A DNA stretch of 48,133 bases from Hyphomicrobiales bacterium (lineage in GTDB: Bacteria > Pseudomonadota > Alphaproteobacteria > Rhizobiales > Xanthobacteraceae). This document shows, in pieces, positions 41,424-48,133 of the stretch (positions are counted from its first letter, which is position 1; every line of letters begins with the position of its first letter). The position numbers were made by a program, and so were the translations under genes. The notes under the pieces are model-generated. The model searched no databases and was not told where the DNA came from. It worked only from the letters and a program-made list of their open reading frames with translations. The stretch is from positions 1 through 48,133 of the forward strand of contig JAJPKK010000256.1 in the NCBI GenBank assembly GCA_021323775.1, read 5' to 3'.

Positions 41424-42028
41424 TGCAGCGGCTTCTCATACTTGAATTCAGCCGCGATAAGATTTTCAAGCGCCGCAATGCGTTTGATGATTTCGGAGAC
41501 GCCCTGGAGCGCCATCAGGCCAAAACCGATCGGCAGCATCAGCTTGACGGGCCATCGCAGCAGGCCGCCGGCGTTATTCGATTGCTCGCCGAGCCGATAC
41601 GACTCCAGAAACCACGGCCACGTGAAATAGATGAGGATGAGGCAGATCGGCAGCAGGAACAGCAGCCCGCCGATGATGTCGATCCAGATGCGGGCGCGAT
41701 CCGACACCATCCCGTAGACCAGGTCGACCCGGACATGTTCGTTCATCTTGAGAGTGTAGGGGCCGCCCAGCAGCACCATCCCGGTGAACATGTACCATTG
41801 CAATTCCAGGAAGGCGTTGGCGTTGTTGCCGTACCAGCCGATGCCTGACGCGAGCCCGTGCAGCCAGGAAACATCCGCCGCGATTGCCAGGATGCCATTG
41901 ATGCCGTAGCGCACGGCGGCGTTGCCGGCGCTGAGCAGGCAGGCGAACAGCACGAGCCAATTGGCCGCCACGCCGAATTGCGCGTTGATTTGATCGACGA
42001 TCCGGCTGAATTTCAGCAGTCCGCCCAA
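41420..42028 (-). CDS. dctQ: TRAP transporter small permease (DctQ)
   Basis: This 202-residue protein has four main membrane helices, as in the small (Q) subunit that sits against the M subunit. The block FLELQWYMFTGMVLLGGPYT followed by LKMNEHVRVDLVYG is the DctQ signature (about residues 75-105). The homology begins close to LKFSRIVDQINAQ, and there is no ATG there. The best start is the TTG at 42026-42028, preceded by GAGGAAACGAC. A longer ATG-started frame to 42118 has a non-homologous N-terminus. It is the first gene of a two-gene leftward operon. Confidence 0.88.
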   Translation of the reverse strand: MGGLLKFSRIVDQINAQFGVAANWLVLFACLLSAGNAAVRYGINGILAIAADVSWLHGLASGIGWYGNNANAFLELQWYMFTGMVLLGGPYTLKMNEHVRVDLVYGMVSDRARIWIDIIGGLLFLLPICLILIYFTWPWFLESYRLGEQSNNAGGLLRWPVKLMLPIGFGLMALQGVSEIIKRIAALENLIAAEFKYEKPLQ

Positions 42029-42324
42029 TTGTCGTTTCCTCGATCGGCCCGGCGTTTTTAGTGGGCTTGTCTTCGCTGCCGTGGCGCAAAGGCGATCTGC
42101 GGCCCCACACGCAGTCAATCACTTTAATCCAGACAATAGCCGCGGCGTCAATCGGAAGTTTGCAGCAATGGAACAGCGAGTCGGCGTTTTTTGATTGGGC
42201 TCCTTTGCGCCAGTCGTCGCGGGTCCGACGCTGGGCGGGCCCTGCCCGGGTTCCGCTTGCGAGATCGCACGCGCAGCGCGACCCGGGGCTGCGACGCGAA
42301 GAAGGGGATACTGAAAAGCGCGCT

Positions 42325-43380
42325 CTAACCGCCGGTGACGCTCATGTGCCGCGCCAGGGCGGGGCGCTTGTGGCGGCGGTCGATCACGAAATCGTGGCCT
42401 CTGGGTTTGCGGGTAATCGCTTCGTCGATTGCGGCGTAAAGCAGGTCGTTGCCCTCCGAGGCGCGCAGCGCGCTGCGCAGGTCGGCGGCGTCTTCCTGGC
42501 CTAGGCACATGAACAACGTGCCGGTGCAGGTGACGCGCACGCGGTTGCAGGATTCGCAGAAATTGTGCGTCAGCGGAGTAATAAAGCCGAGCCGCCCGCC
42601 GGTCTCGGCGACCCGCACATAACGGGCCGGACCGCCGGTTCGATAATCGATCTCGTCGAGGGTGAAGCGTTCGGCAAGCCGCGCCCGCACCATCGAGAGC
42701 GGCAGATACTGGTCTAGGCGTCCTTCGCCGATGTCGCCGAGCGGCATGACTTCGATGAACGTCAGATCCATCCCCTCGCCATGCGCCCATCGCACCAGGG
42801 TTTCGAACTCGTCCTCGTTCACACCCTTGAGGGCCACGGCGTTGATCTTGATGGCCAGTCCGGCCGCCTGCGCCGCCTTGATGCCGTCGAGAACCTTATC
42901 GAGGTCGCCCCAGCGTGTCACCGTGCGGAACTTCGCCGGATCAAGCGTGTCGAGCGAGACATTGATGCGTCTGACGCCGTGAGCCGCAAGGTCGGCCGCG
43001 TATCTGTGGAGCTGGGAGCCGTTGGTCGTCAGCGTGAGCTCATCGAGCGCGCCCGATCGAAGGTGGCGCGCCAGCGAGGCCACGAGCGTCATGATGCCGC
43101 GCCGCACCAGCGGTTCGCCGCCGGTCAGCCGCAGCTTGCGCACCCCTTTGGCGACGAAGGCCGAGCAGAGCCGGTCAAGCTCTTCGAGCGAGAGAATGTT
43201 GGCCTTGGGCAGGAAGGTCATGTCTTCCGCCATGCAATAGACGCAGCGGAAATCGCAGCGGTCCGTGACCGACACGCGCAGGTAAGTGATGGAGCGGCCG
43301 AATGGATCGATCAACGGCTGCGGTGCGAGTGTCGCGGCGCGTTCGAACTCGACCATCCCCGGCTGCTCGTACCCCGACAT
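42325..43380 (-). CDS. moaA: GTP 3',8-cyclase MoaA
   Basis: This 351-residue radical-SAM enzyme performs the first step of molybdenum cofactor synthesis, turning GTP into 3',8-cyclo-H2GTP. The N-terminal [4Fe-4S] motif is [11 protein letters not shown] (Cys42, 46, 49). The C-terminal second cluster is [14 protein letters not shown] with Cys275, Cys278 and Cys292. [12 protein letters not shown] is the radical-SAM GGEP strand. The protein ends in Gly-Gly, as active MoaA must. The start at 43380 has only a weak ribosome binding site; an ATG at the ninth codon is possible. SoxC, elsewhere in the window, needs the cofactor. Confidence 0.95.
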   Translation of the reverse strand: MSGYEQPGMVEFERAATLAPQPLIDPFGRSITYLRVSVTDRCDFRCVYCMAEDMTFLPKANILSLEELDRLCSAFVAKGVRKLRLTGGEPLVRRGIMTLVASLARHLRSGALDELTLTTNGSQLHRYAADLAAHGVRRINVSLDTLDPAKFRTVTRWGDLDKVLDGIKAAQAAGLAIKINAVALKGVNEDEFETLVRWAHGEGMDLTFIEVMPLGDIGEGRLDQYLPLSMVRARLAERFTLDEIDYRTGGPARYVRVAETGGRLGFITPLTHNFCESCNRVRVTCTGTLFMCLGQEDAADLRSALRASEGNDLLYAAIDEAITRKPRGHDFVIDRRHKRPALARHMSVTGG

Positions 43381-43732
43381 CTTGAAGGACCCATTTTTAC
43401 GGACGTTGTTTTACGGACGCTGCCCGTTCCAGGGAACCACTTCTGCGGCAAATAGGCAATTCGCAATATAGTGCTCGCGGCCCGCATGGGGGAGGTCCCG
43501 GACCGTGGGGCCGCGCCCCCTCGTTGGGCTGTTCCGCGCATTCATCACTTCATTGTTGCGCGGCGGCGTAGCAGACTTCCCTCCCCGCAAGCGGGGAAGA
43601 GAACCGTGGCGCAGTTATTCCTAACCGGCGCCGTAGAGAGAGTGCGGGCCCCTTCCTCCCTCTGTAAGAGATGGAGGCGACGGGATGCTCGCGGTCCCGG
43701 CCACCGCGAGGTTTTAATTTTAGGAGACCAAG
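43381..43732. other. Divergent moaA-DUF971 spacer with palindromic repeats
   Basis: No gene is present. CTTCCCTCCCCGCAAGCGGG followed by GAAG, at 43577-43600, forms a hairpin (CTTCCC..CCCGC / GCGGGGAAG). A C-rich/G-rich segment, CCCCTTCCTCCCTCTGTAAG then AGATGGAGG, follows at 43650. These belong to the GC-rich repeat class seen elsewhere in the window. Confidence 0.55.
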
Positions 43733-44122
43733 ATGGCGCCCGAACCGGAAAGAAGCACGGCGTGGCCGATTGAGCTGAGGCTTCGCAAGGACAAGGCGGC
43801 TCTCACCGTTGTGTTCGACAATGGCGAAGCATTCGAATTTCCGGCCGAATTCCTGCGCGTCTACAGCCCGAGCGCTGAAGTCCAGGGACACTCCCCAGAC
43901 GAGCGGAAGACAGTCGGCGGCAAGCGCAATGTCGCGATCCTCGAAGTCCACCCCGTCGGCAACTACGCGGTCCGGTTGGTCTTCGACGATATGCATTCGA
44001 CGGGAATCTTCAGCTGGGATTATCTCGCCAAGCTAGGGCGCGAGCAGGGGCGTATGTGGCGGGCCTATCTCGATGAGCTTGCCGCCAAGGGGCTCTCCCG
44101 CGATTCGCCAGGAGTGGGGTAG
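43733..44122 (+). CDS. DUF971 (gamma-butyrobetaine hydroxylase-like N-terminal) protein
   Basis: This 129-residue protein is a stand-alone DUF971 domain, related to the zinc-binding N-terminal part of gamma-butyrobetaine hydroxylase. Family blocks are WPIELRLRKDKAALTVVFDN, FEFPAEFLRVYSPSAEVQGH and VGNYAVRLVFDDMHSTGIFS, then WDYLAKLG. In other bacteria such genes often sit beside iron-sulfur carrier or molybdenum cofactor genes, and here it is divergent from moaA. AGGAG lies ahead of the ATG. The exact role is unknown. Confidence 0.87.
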   Translation: MAPEPERSTAWPIELRLRKDKAALTVVFDNGEAFEFPAEFLRVYSPSAEVQGHSPDERKTVGGKRNVAILEVHPVGNYAVRLVFDDMHSTGIFSWDYLAKLGREQGRMWRAYLDELAAKGLSRDSPGVG

Positions 44123-44265
44123 GACGGGTTGAGGGCGCTGTAGTCGTAGCCCGGATGTAGCCCGGATGAAGCAAAGCCGCATCCGGGCCGCCATCGCCCC
44201 GCGGCGTCGCCGTGCTGAGCTTGGCGAATGGCGGGGTTTCACTTTCCGCTCAACCCGGGCTACGA
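44119..44265. repeat. Compound dispersed repeat after the DUF971 gene
   Basis: The element starts GTAGGACGGGTTGAGGGCGC and ends GGGGTTTCACTTTCCGCTCA then ACCCGGGCTACG. Inside, CGTAGCCCGGATG and GTAGCCCGGATGAAG are tandem half-copies, and GCATCCGGGC is their complement. It appears to be one palindromic repeat with another (GTAGCCCGGATG type) nested in it. It lies between convergent genes. Confidence 0.7.
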
Positions 44266-44276
44266 GACTGAAGCAT

Positions 44277-44873
44277 TTACTTCAATACCACGACCTTTGC
44301 CCCCACTCGCACGCGGTCATAGAGATCGATCACATCCTCGTTGGTCAAGCGAAAGCACCCTGACGAGACGGCTTGGCCGATAGTCTCGGGCTCGTTCGAT
44401 CCGTGAATACGATAGAGCGAAGAACCTAGATAGATCGCGCGCGCGCCCAGCGGGTTTTCGATACCGCCCACCATATGACGTGGCAGGTCAGGGCGCCGTC
44501 GCAGCATCTGGGGCGGCGGCGTCCAGTCCGGCCACTCCTTCTTCATCGATACGGTGTGGGTGCCGGTCCAGGTGAAGCCGATCCGGCCCACCCCGATGCC
44601 ATAGCTTATCGCCTGGCCGGGCGCAGTTACGAAATAGAGCCGCCGCCCCGAGGTGCTGATCACGATGGTGCCGGGTCGGTATGAGACGGGAAAGCTCACG
44701 ACGGTGCGCGGAATAGGCGACGAGCGAAAGCCTCCAAACAGCCGTTGGAACGGACCTGCGTTGCTGTCAGGATCCTGAAAAAGCTGCGCCGTGGCCACGG
44801 TGCTGTGGGTTGCCGCAATAGCACTACCAAGGGTGGCAGACATCATCAACCCCGCAACAATTCGCGAATTCAT
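44277..44873 (-). CDS. L,D-transpeptidase (YkuD/ErfK family)
   Basis: This 198-residue exported protein has the YkuD catalytic motif HGSN...SSGCFRL, with His157 and nucleophile Cys173. The family makes 3-3 cross-links in peptidoglycan or anchors proteins to it. A signal peptide (IVAGLMMSATLGSAIAATHS) precedes a linker. The domain starts near PGTIVISTSGRRLYFV and has ISYGIGVGRIGFTWTGTHTV, MVGGIENPLGARAIYLG and the catalytic block. I chose the ATG at 44871-44873 with GGAG upstream; an ATG six codons earlier is possible. This short form is common, in many copies, in Bradyrhizobium relatives. Confidence 0.92.
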   Translation of the reverse strand: MNSRIVAGLMMSATLGSAIAATHSTVATAQLFQDPDSNAGPFQRLFGGFRSSPIPRTVVSFPVSYRPGTIVISTSGRRLYFVTAPGQAISYGIGVGRIGFTWTGTHTVSMKKEWPDWTPPPQMLRRRPDLPRHMVGGIENPLGARAIYLGSSLYRIHGSNEPETIGQAVSSGCFRLTNEDVIDLYDRVRVGAKVVVLK

Positions 44874-45483
44874 CCTCTTCGTCTCCGTCATTTGCTGTGT
44901 ACGGACCGGCCCCTCTGTGCGAACACCCATAAGCTGAATGGCGGCGCCTGCTCAACGTGATTTTGGGACCGGGTGCCCAATCCAGGCAAAAAAATTCCAC
45001 AGTGCTTGCGTCATGACAGCGCTGCGGCTGAAGCAAGGTTGCGTCCAGCCGTTAAGTTCATTAAAAATCAAGATGTTATAACGGGGCCCCGGAAGAGACT
45101 TTTTCGCCTCGCTGTTTCGCCCCCTGTGGTGACCGCGACGGTGCCCGTTGCTAAGATGTCTGAAGGGGTACGAGGGAAGCGGGTGGAAAGATGTCGAAGA
45201 GCAACCATTCGAGGTCAACAAGCGCCAGAAAGTCGCTTTCGCGCGCCAGGCCGGCAAAGGAGAAGACGAGGCGGGCGGTTTTCAAGGCGGACCAGTGGTA
45301 CCAAAATGCCGTGATGTCGATTGGGATCGCCGGGCGCACAAAAAGCAGCCGGTCAGGAGCGACGCTCGCCTCACGCGCAAAGGATCGCGCGGATTAAGCC
45401 GACGAAGGCGAGCGAATTTCGCAGAGAACATCCGATAGGAGCGCATGCCACGACCAATGCGCGGCAGTGGGGCGGATTCAACT
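44874..45483. other. Spacer with at most one small gene
   Basis: No recognised family codes here. One rightward frame at 45191-45397 is listed separately with low confidence. The segment 44960-45090 is relatively AT-rich (for example ATCAAGATGTTATAAC near 45066) and may contain a promoter. Confidence 0.4.
45191..45397 (+). CDS. Possible small basic protein (68 aa)
   Basis: An ATG after GGTGGAAAG opens a 68-residue frame rich in Ser, Arg and Lys (MSKSNHSRSTSARKSLSRAR...RAKDRAD). It has one short central stretch (ADQWYQNAVMSIGIAG). No family is recognised. An overlapping frame from 45148 is also open, so the coding choice is uncertain. Confidence 0.3.
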   Translation: MSKSNHSRSTSARKSLSRARPAKEKTRRAVFKADQWYQNAVMSIGIAGRTKSSRSGATLASRAKDRAD

Positions 45484-45768
45484 TTAGGGAAGCGGCGGCT
45501 TCGCTCCCCGCCTGCGCTCGGCGCCGGCATCTCGCGGCTTACGATTTAGCAACTCCACCAGTTGCCGCGCCTCGACGGGCGAAAGCATCCGCCCGATAAA
45601 TTCCGACGGAATTGTCGGCAGGCGCTCGGTATCGATGAAATTGCCTTCGACGAAATGGGAAGCCCTGCCGAGGCCGTTCGCGGCGGCGAGCAACCGCGCA
45701 TGGGCCAGCGAGGAAGCGCTGATGATGACGACGCCGCCATCGCGAAACAAAAGCCACCACATTGTCAT
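45484..45768 (-). CDS. Small conserved hypothetical protein (94 aa)
   Basis: The frame starts MTMWWLLFRDGGVVII and continues SLAHARLLAAANGLGRASHF, then GRMLSPVEARQLVELLN. This pattern recalls a small hypothetical family in Bradyrhizobium relatives with the same order of blocks, but I can name no function. No signal peptide is clear. Starts at 45768 and 45762 are both possible, with no strong ribosome binding site. The C-terminal tail (RDAGAERRRGAKPPLP) looks disordered. Confidence 0.6.
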   Translation of the reverse strand: MTMWWLLFRDGGVVIISASSLAHARLLAAANGLGRASHFVEGNFIDTERLPTIPSEFIGRMLSPVEARQLVELLNRKPRDAGAERRRGAKPPLP

Positions 45769-45872
45769 TCCGGCGCAAGAGCAGTTGCACTCCACCGCAG
45801 GCCGCGACACGGCCACATGAATCGCTCTGCTGTTCTGGCACTGACGCTTTAATCCAAATCAGATCATTCCGG

Positions 45873-45974
45873 GGCGCCATCGCACATCGGCTGGTGAGCC
45901 TGTCGAACCATGCCGATATGCCCATCTCAAAGTGCCGGTCTCGGGTAAACCCGAGATCGCATGCGGCGAGCCCG
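45873..45974. repeat. 102-base dispersed repeat, copy 1
   Basis: This stretch and 46990-47091 are near-identical direct copies of equal length. They share GGCGCCATCGCACATCGGCT, then GGTGAGCCTGTCGAACCATG at the left and ATGCGGCGAGCCCG at the right. A hairpin, CTCGGGTAAACCCGAG, lies near the right end. They differ at scattered positions, with paired changes in the hairpin. Confidence 0.88.
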
Positions 45975-46036
45975 GAATCCCGATTCCGCCCAGTGCTCTC
46001 TTGGCACTGGATATTGATTGCTCTCGCAACGCGGCT

Positions 46037-46639
46037 TCACGACACACGCGTTTTTGCAGCAATCATTTTGGTTACTCCCGCGAGCCCGTCGAAATGCCGG
46101 ATCAGTTGATCCGCTAATTGTTTGTACCGTACGGCCTCGATTTCAGTCGGATCGCTCAGGTTATGAGCTGCGGCGTGGCCAATGTTTTGCAGATCGTCAA
46201 GCAGCGCAGAGGTATTTGCATCAATCAATCTCTTTGAACGGAGCAGTCGAATTAATAAGGCATAACGCCGGCTGTAATGCGCAAATCCGTTCATGGAGGC
46301 GTAAGAACGCACGGCCTCCTCAAGTTGAGTCGCGACTTCGAGGATGGCTTGCCGCGGTGAAATTTTCGCGATCTGCGCAAACCGGCTTTCTTCCTCCGGA
46401 GTTGGCTGCGTATCAGGATCAAAGGGGGCCGAGGGGAGCTTCTTCGCCTCGGCTTCGGCTTTGTCCCACCTGAACGAAGCTTCCCAGTCCCGATGTCTGA
46501 CCCGGAACAAGAGGAGGAGCGATCCGAGTTTTTCCTTGAAGAGCCAGACACAGATTATCAGGGCGACCGGCAACGCGAAGGCCGCAATCATTGAGGTGAT
46601 TGCCTTGATGATTTCAGCGGTGAAGGTGTAACGATCCAA
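46037..46639 (-). CDS. Membrane-anchored protein with DUF4145/HEPN-like domain
   Basis: This 200-residue protein has one N-terminal membrane helix (AITSMIAAFALPVALIICVW, residues 13-32) and a cytoplasmic part. The part from about 105 to 190 is all-helical and contains LLDDLQNIGHAAAHNLSDPT, which recalls the R/N...H-type pattern of DUF4145 and HEPN-like domains; these are often found in defence or stress proteins. The Glu- and Lys-rich segment 58-85 is probably a linker. The gene stands alone between two copies of a 102-base repeat. The function is unknown and the domain call is tentative. Confidence 0.55.
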   Translation of the reverse strand: MDRYTFTAEIIKAITSMIAAFALPVALIICVWLFKEKLGSLLLLFRVRHRDWEASFRWDKAEAEAKKLPSAPFDPDTQPTPEEESRFAQIAKISPRQAILEVATQLEEAVRSYASMNGFAHYSRRYALLIRLLRSKRLIDANTSALLDDLQNIGHAAAHNLSDPTEIEAVRYKQLADQLIRHFDGLAGVTKMIAAKTRVS

Positions 46640-47796
46640 GACGGCTCCCCCAGGATCATCTTCCGATAAAAGCTGCCCCCCATCCGCCGTGTTGATGCAG
46701 CCGTGTTGAGACAGCGGCGATCGGCCACTTCACCGAAAGATGCGTCAAGTTCCTCCTGCAACACTTTAAAACATACAGGAAAAAAGACCAATGTGGATTT
46801 TGTCTGTGAGTGTCTGTGAGTTTGTTACGGCTTCCAGGGTGAAGGAAGGACAGGCGCCCGCCCGCGCCCTTGCGGGCGCGGAAGCGAGCCGGCAGCGCGA
46901 GGCCGCTCAGTCCCGCTTGATGGCCGTGTGGGATCGAAGCGCGCCGGTGCTTTGATCTCTTTAATCTGCTCTGTCAGAAGTCGTTAGGAGGCGCCATCGC
47001 ACATCGGCTGGTGAGCCTGTCGAACCATGCGGATGGGCGCATCTTATAGTGCCGAACTCGGGCAAACCCGGGATCGGATGCGGCGAGCCCGCCGGCGGGC
47101 ATGGATTCCGGGCTCGCGTGCTGCGCCCGCGCCGCGGCACGACGCTCTCGAAATTCTTATGACGCAGTAGCGTTAAGCGGCTTCCCGCCAAGGCGCGTCA
47201 TCGGCCTGGCATGGGGCGGGCACGATGACGTCATGTTGACGGTGCGAAAAGACGACGCTGCTTGCTGTCTTTCTCCCTGGCCCCCCCGTTCCGAAAGCCT
47301 CTGCCCTTGGTCAGGACCATTTTTGCCACCCACCTGGCGGTTGCACCGGTCGCGCCGGAGCCCCGCCCTGCGGCGTCGGGCCGCGCCTCGCGTGCGACGA
47401 AATCACAACCGGACCCGGCCGGTCCGCGCTAACGTTAAGTTGTATACGGTTGTATCAATCCGGTCACCGCGCGTAGGCTCCGGCCTCCTGTCACACCCCC
47501 ATTCCCCCGGAAGTCGGGGTCGCTCGAATCCCCACTCAGTTGCGTAAGAGCCGGAATTGAGAGGCGGAAGATCGGGTCGGGGCGCACAAGCCAGATCATG
47601 CTCGCCGCGGATGCGGCGCCGGCTTTGCGCCGCGTCGGCCGAGCCGCGCTCCCGCAGCCGCTGTCGGCGGCCTGCAACGGGTACCGGGAACCGCGCATCG
47701 GTCACGCCTACGTGAATTCACCGTTGCGTGAATATCACATCAAAAGGCAAGGCGCGGATTAACTGTCGTCTATCACGCACTCAACGGGAGGACTCC
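46640..47796. other. Long non-coding stretch with repeats
   Basis: Apart from the 102-base repeat at 46990-47091, I see no convincing gene in over 1.1 kb. TGTCTGTGAG is repeated in tandem at 46802-46821. GGGCGCCCGCCCGCGC-like GC-rich sequence lies at 46850-46880. Open frames on both strands at 47100-47700 are long but lack motifs, signal sequences or good ribosome binding sites, and look like chance frames in GC-rich DNA. Confidence 0.5.
46990..47091. repeat. 102-base dispersed repeat, copy 2
   Basis: This is the partner of 45873-45974 in the same orientation, about 1.1 kb away. Its hairpin reads CTCGGGCAAACCCGGG, with changes from copy 1 at two loop-proximal and stem positions. Between the two copies lies the gene for a membrane protein with a HEPN-like domain. 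Confidence 0.88.
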
Positions 47797-48030
47797 ATGC
47801 GGATCCTGACATATCCGGCGGCGGCCACGTTGGCGGCCTTGTTTCTGATACTTCCGGCCCAGGCAGCGCACTATCGGATTCATTCTTACGGGCATCCTTA
47901 CTGGCAAGGTGAGCCAACGGATCATCGTCCAATCTGGCGATTTGGCTACTACCAGGGCAATGATCCGGATCAGTTCATTCGCGGTCAAATTATGCGCGAT
48001 CCGACTAACGGCCTTGCTGGTCGACGCTAG
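47797..48030 (+). CDS. Small secreted hypothetical protein (77 aa)
   Basis: An ATG preceded by GGGAGGACTCC opens a signal peptide (ILTYPAAATLAALFLILPAQA). The mature 50-odd residues are rich in His, Tyr and Trp (HYRIHSYGHPYWQGEPTDHR, WRFGYYQGNDPDQF) and have no Cys. No family is recognised. It may be a small periplasmic metal-binding or structural protein, but this is a guess from composition. No gene follows before the window ends. Confidence 0.65.
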   Translation: MRILTYPAAATLAALFLILPAQAAHYRIHSYGHPYWQGEPTDHRPIWRFGYYQGNDPDQFIRGQIMRDPTNGLAGRR

Positions 48031-48133
48031 TTGAGCGTTTCCTAAGTTCGAAGCATATGGAGCCCGCCCGGAAGGCCGCGTTTACCGGCCCAAGTTGAGG
48101 TCTCCAATTGATAGGTTTCATGGAATCGCTCTA

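Noticed and set aside
40257-41630. Rightward frame of 457 residues opposite dctM
   Set aside because: Extremely rich in Arg, Asp, Glu and His with no hydrophobic core; antisense of a membrane permease.
345-47091. Many short palindromes considered as a CRISPR array
   Set aside because: Copies are scattered, variable in length and not separated by regular spacers, and no cas gene is present.
47101-47705. Overlapping 100-150-residue frames on both strands near the right end
   Set aside because: No signal peptide, motif or ribosome binding site; frequent Arg, Pro and Ser suggest chance frames.

Overview
The window looks like a piece of chromosome from a GC-rich alphaproteobacterium of the Hyphomicrobiales (Rhizobiales), close to Bradyrhizobium, Pseudolabrys or other Xanthobacteraceae. 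This is inferred from the CycM-type membrane-anchored cytochrome c, the two-binding-protein YejA-YejA-YejBEF transporter, the SoxCD pair, the TRAP and UbiD content, and the many short palindromic repeats of types familiar from Bradyrhizobium intergenic DNA. No rRNA, tRNA, CRISPR array, phage gene or intact insertion sequence was recognised.

Layout: 0-2.5 kb carries a hemolysin-like acyltransferase and the remains of two regulators (a LuxR-like protein without its DNA-binding half and a frameshifted AraC tail). 2.6-7.5 kb is a rightward run: short-chain dehydrogenase, hydantoinase-A-like protein, SoxC molybdoenzyme and its cytochrome SoxD. 7.7-16.3 kb holds an M13 metallopeptidase, secreted proteins of unknown function, a papain-family peptidase facing a chagasin-type inhibitor gene, an NHL-repeat protein and an unrecognised 465-residue protein. 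16.4-18.9 kb is a divergent pair: a Crp/Fnr regulator and a membrane adenylate cyclase with a [2Fe-2S] domain. 19-23.3 kb has two hypothetical proteins, an EamA transporter boxed in by repeats, an HpcH/HpaI aldolase and a CBS-BON protein. 23.6-26.4 kb carries pheA, kdsB and cycM. 26.8-34.7 kb is the five-gene peptide transporter operon, followed by gmhB. 35.7-42 kb holds a UbiD decarboxylase, a DUF4399 protein and a TRAP transporter whose binding protein gene faces its permease genes across a wrecked FitAB toxin-antitoxin module. 42.3-48 kb holds moaA, a DUF971 gene, an L,D-transpeptidase and small hypotheticals separated by repeat-rich DNA.

How the genes may work together: MoaA starts molybdenum cofactor synthesis, which SoxC needs. 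KdsB and GmhB feed Kdo and heptose into lipopolysaccharide. The cyclase could make the cAMP sensed by the Crp-like regulator next to it, giving a redox-to-cAMP-to-transcription circuit; this is inference. The peptidase and chagasin-like inhibitor form a plausible enzyme-inhibitor pair.

The most notable things are (1) the ferredoxin-cyclase/Crp pair, (2) repeat sequence carried in frame inside hyuA and kdsB and at both ends of the EamA gene, (3) the peptidase/inhibitor pair, (4) the decayed fitAB locus with a preserved palindromic operator, and (5) the orphan 465-residue protein. All product calls come from reading motifs by eye; no database search was run.
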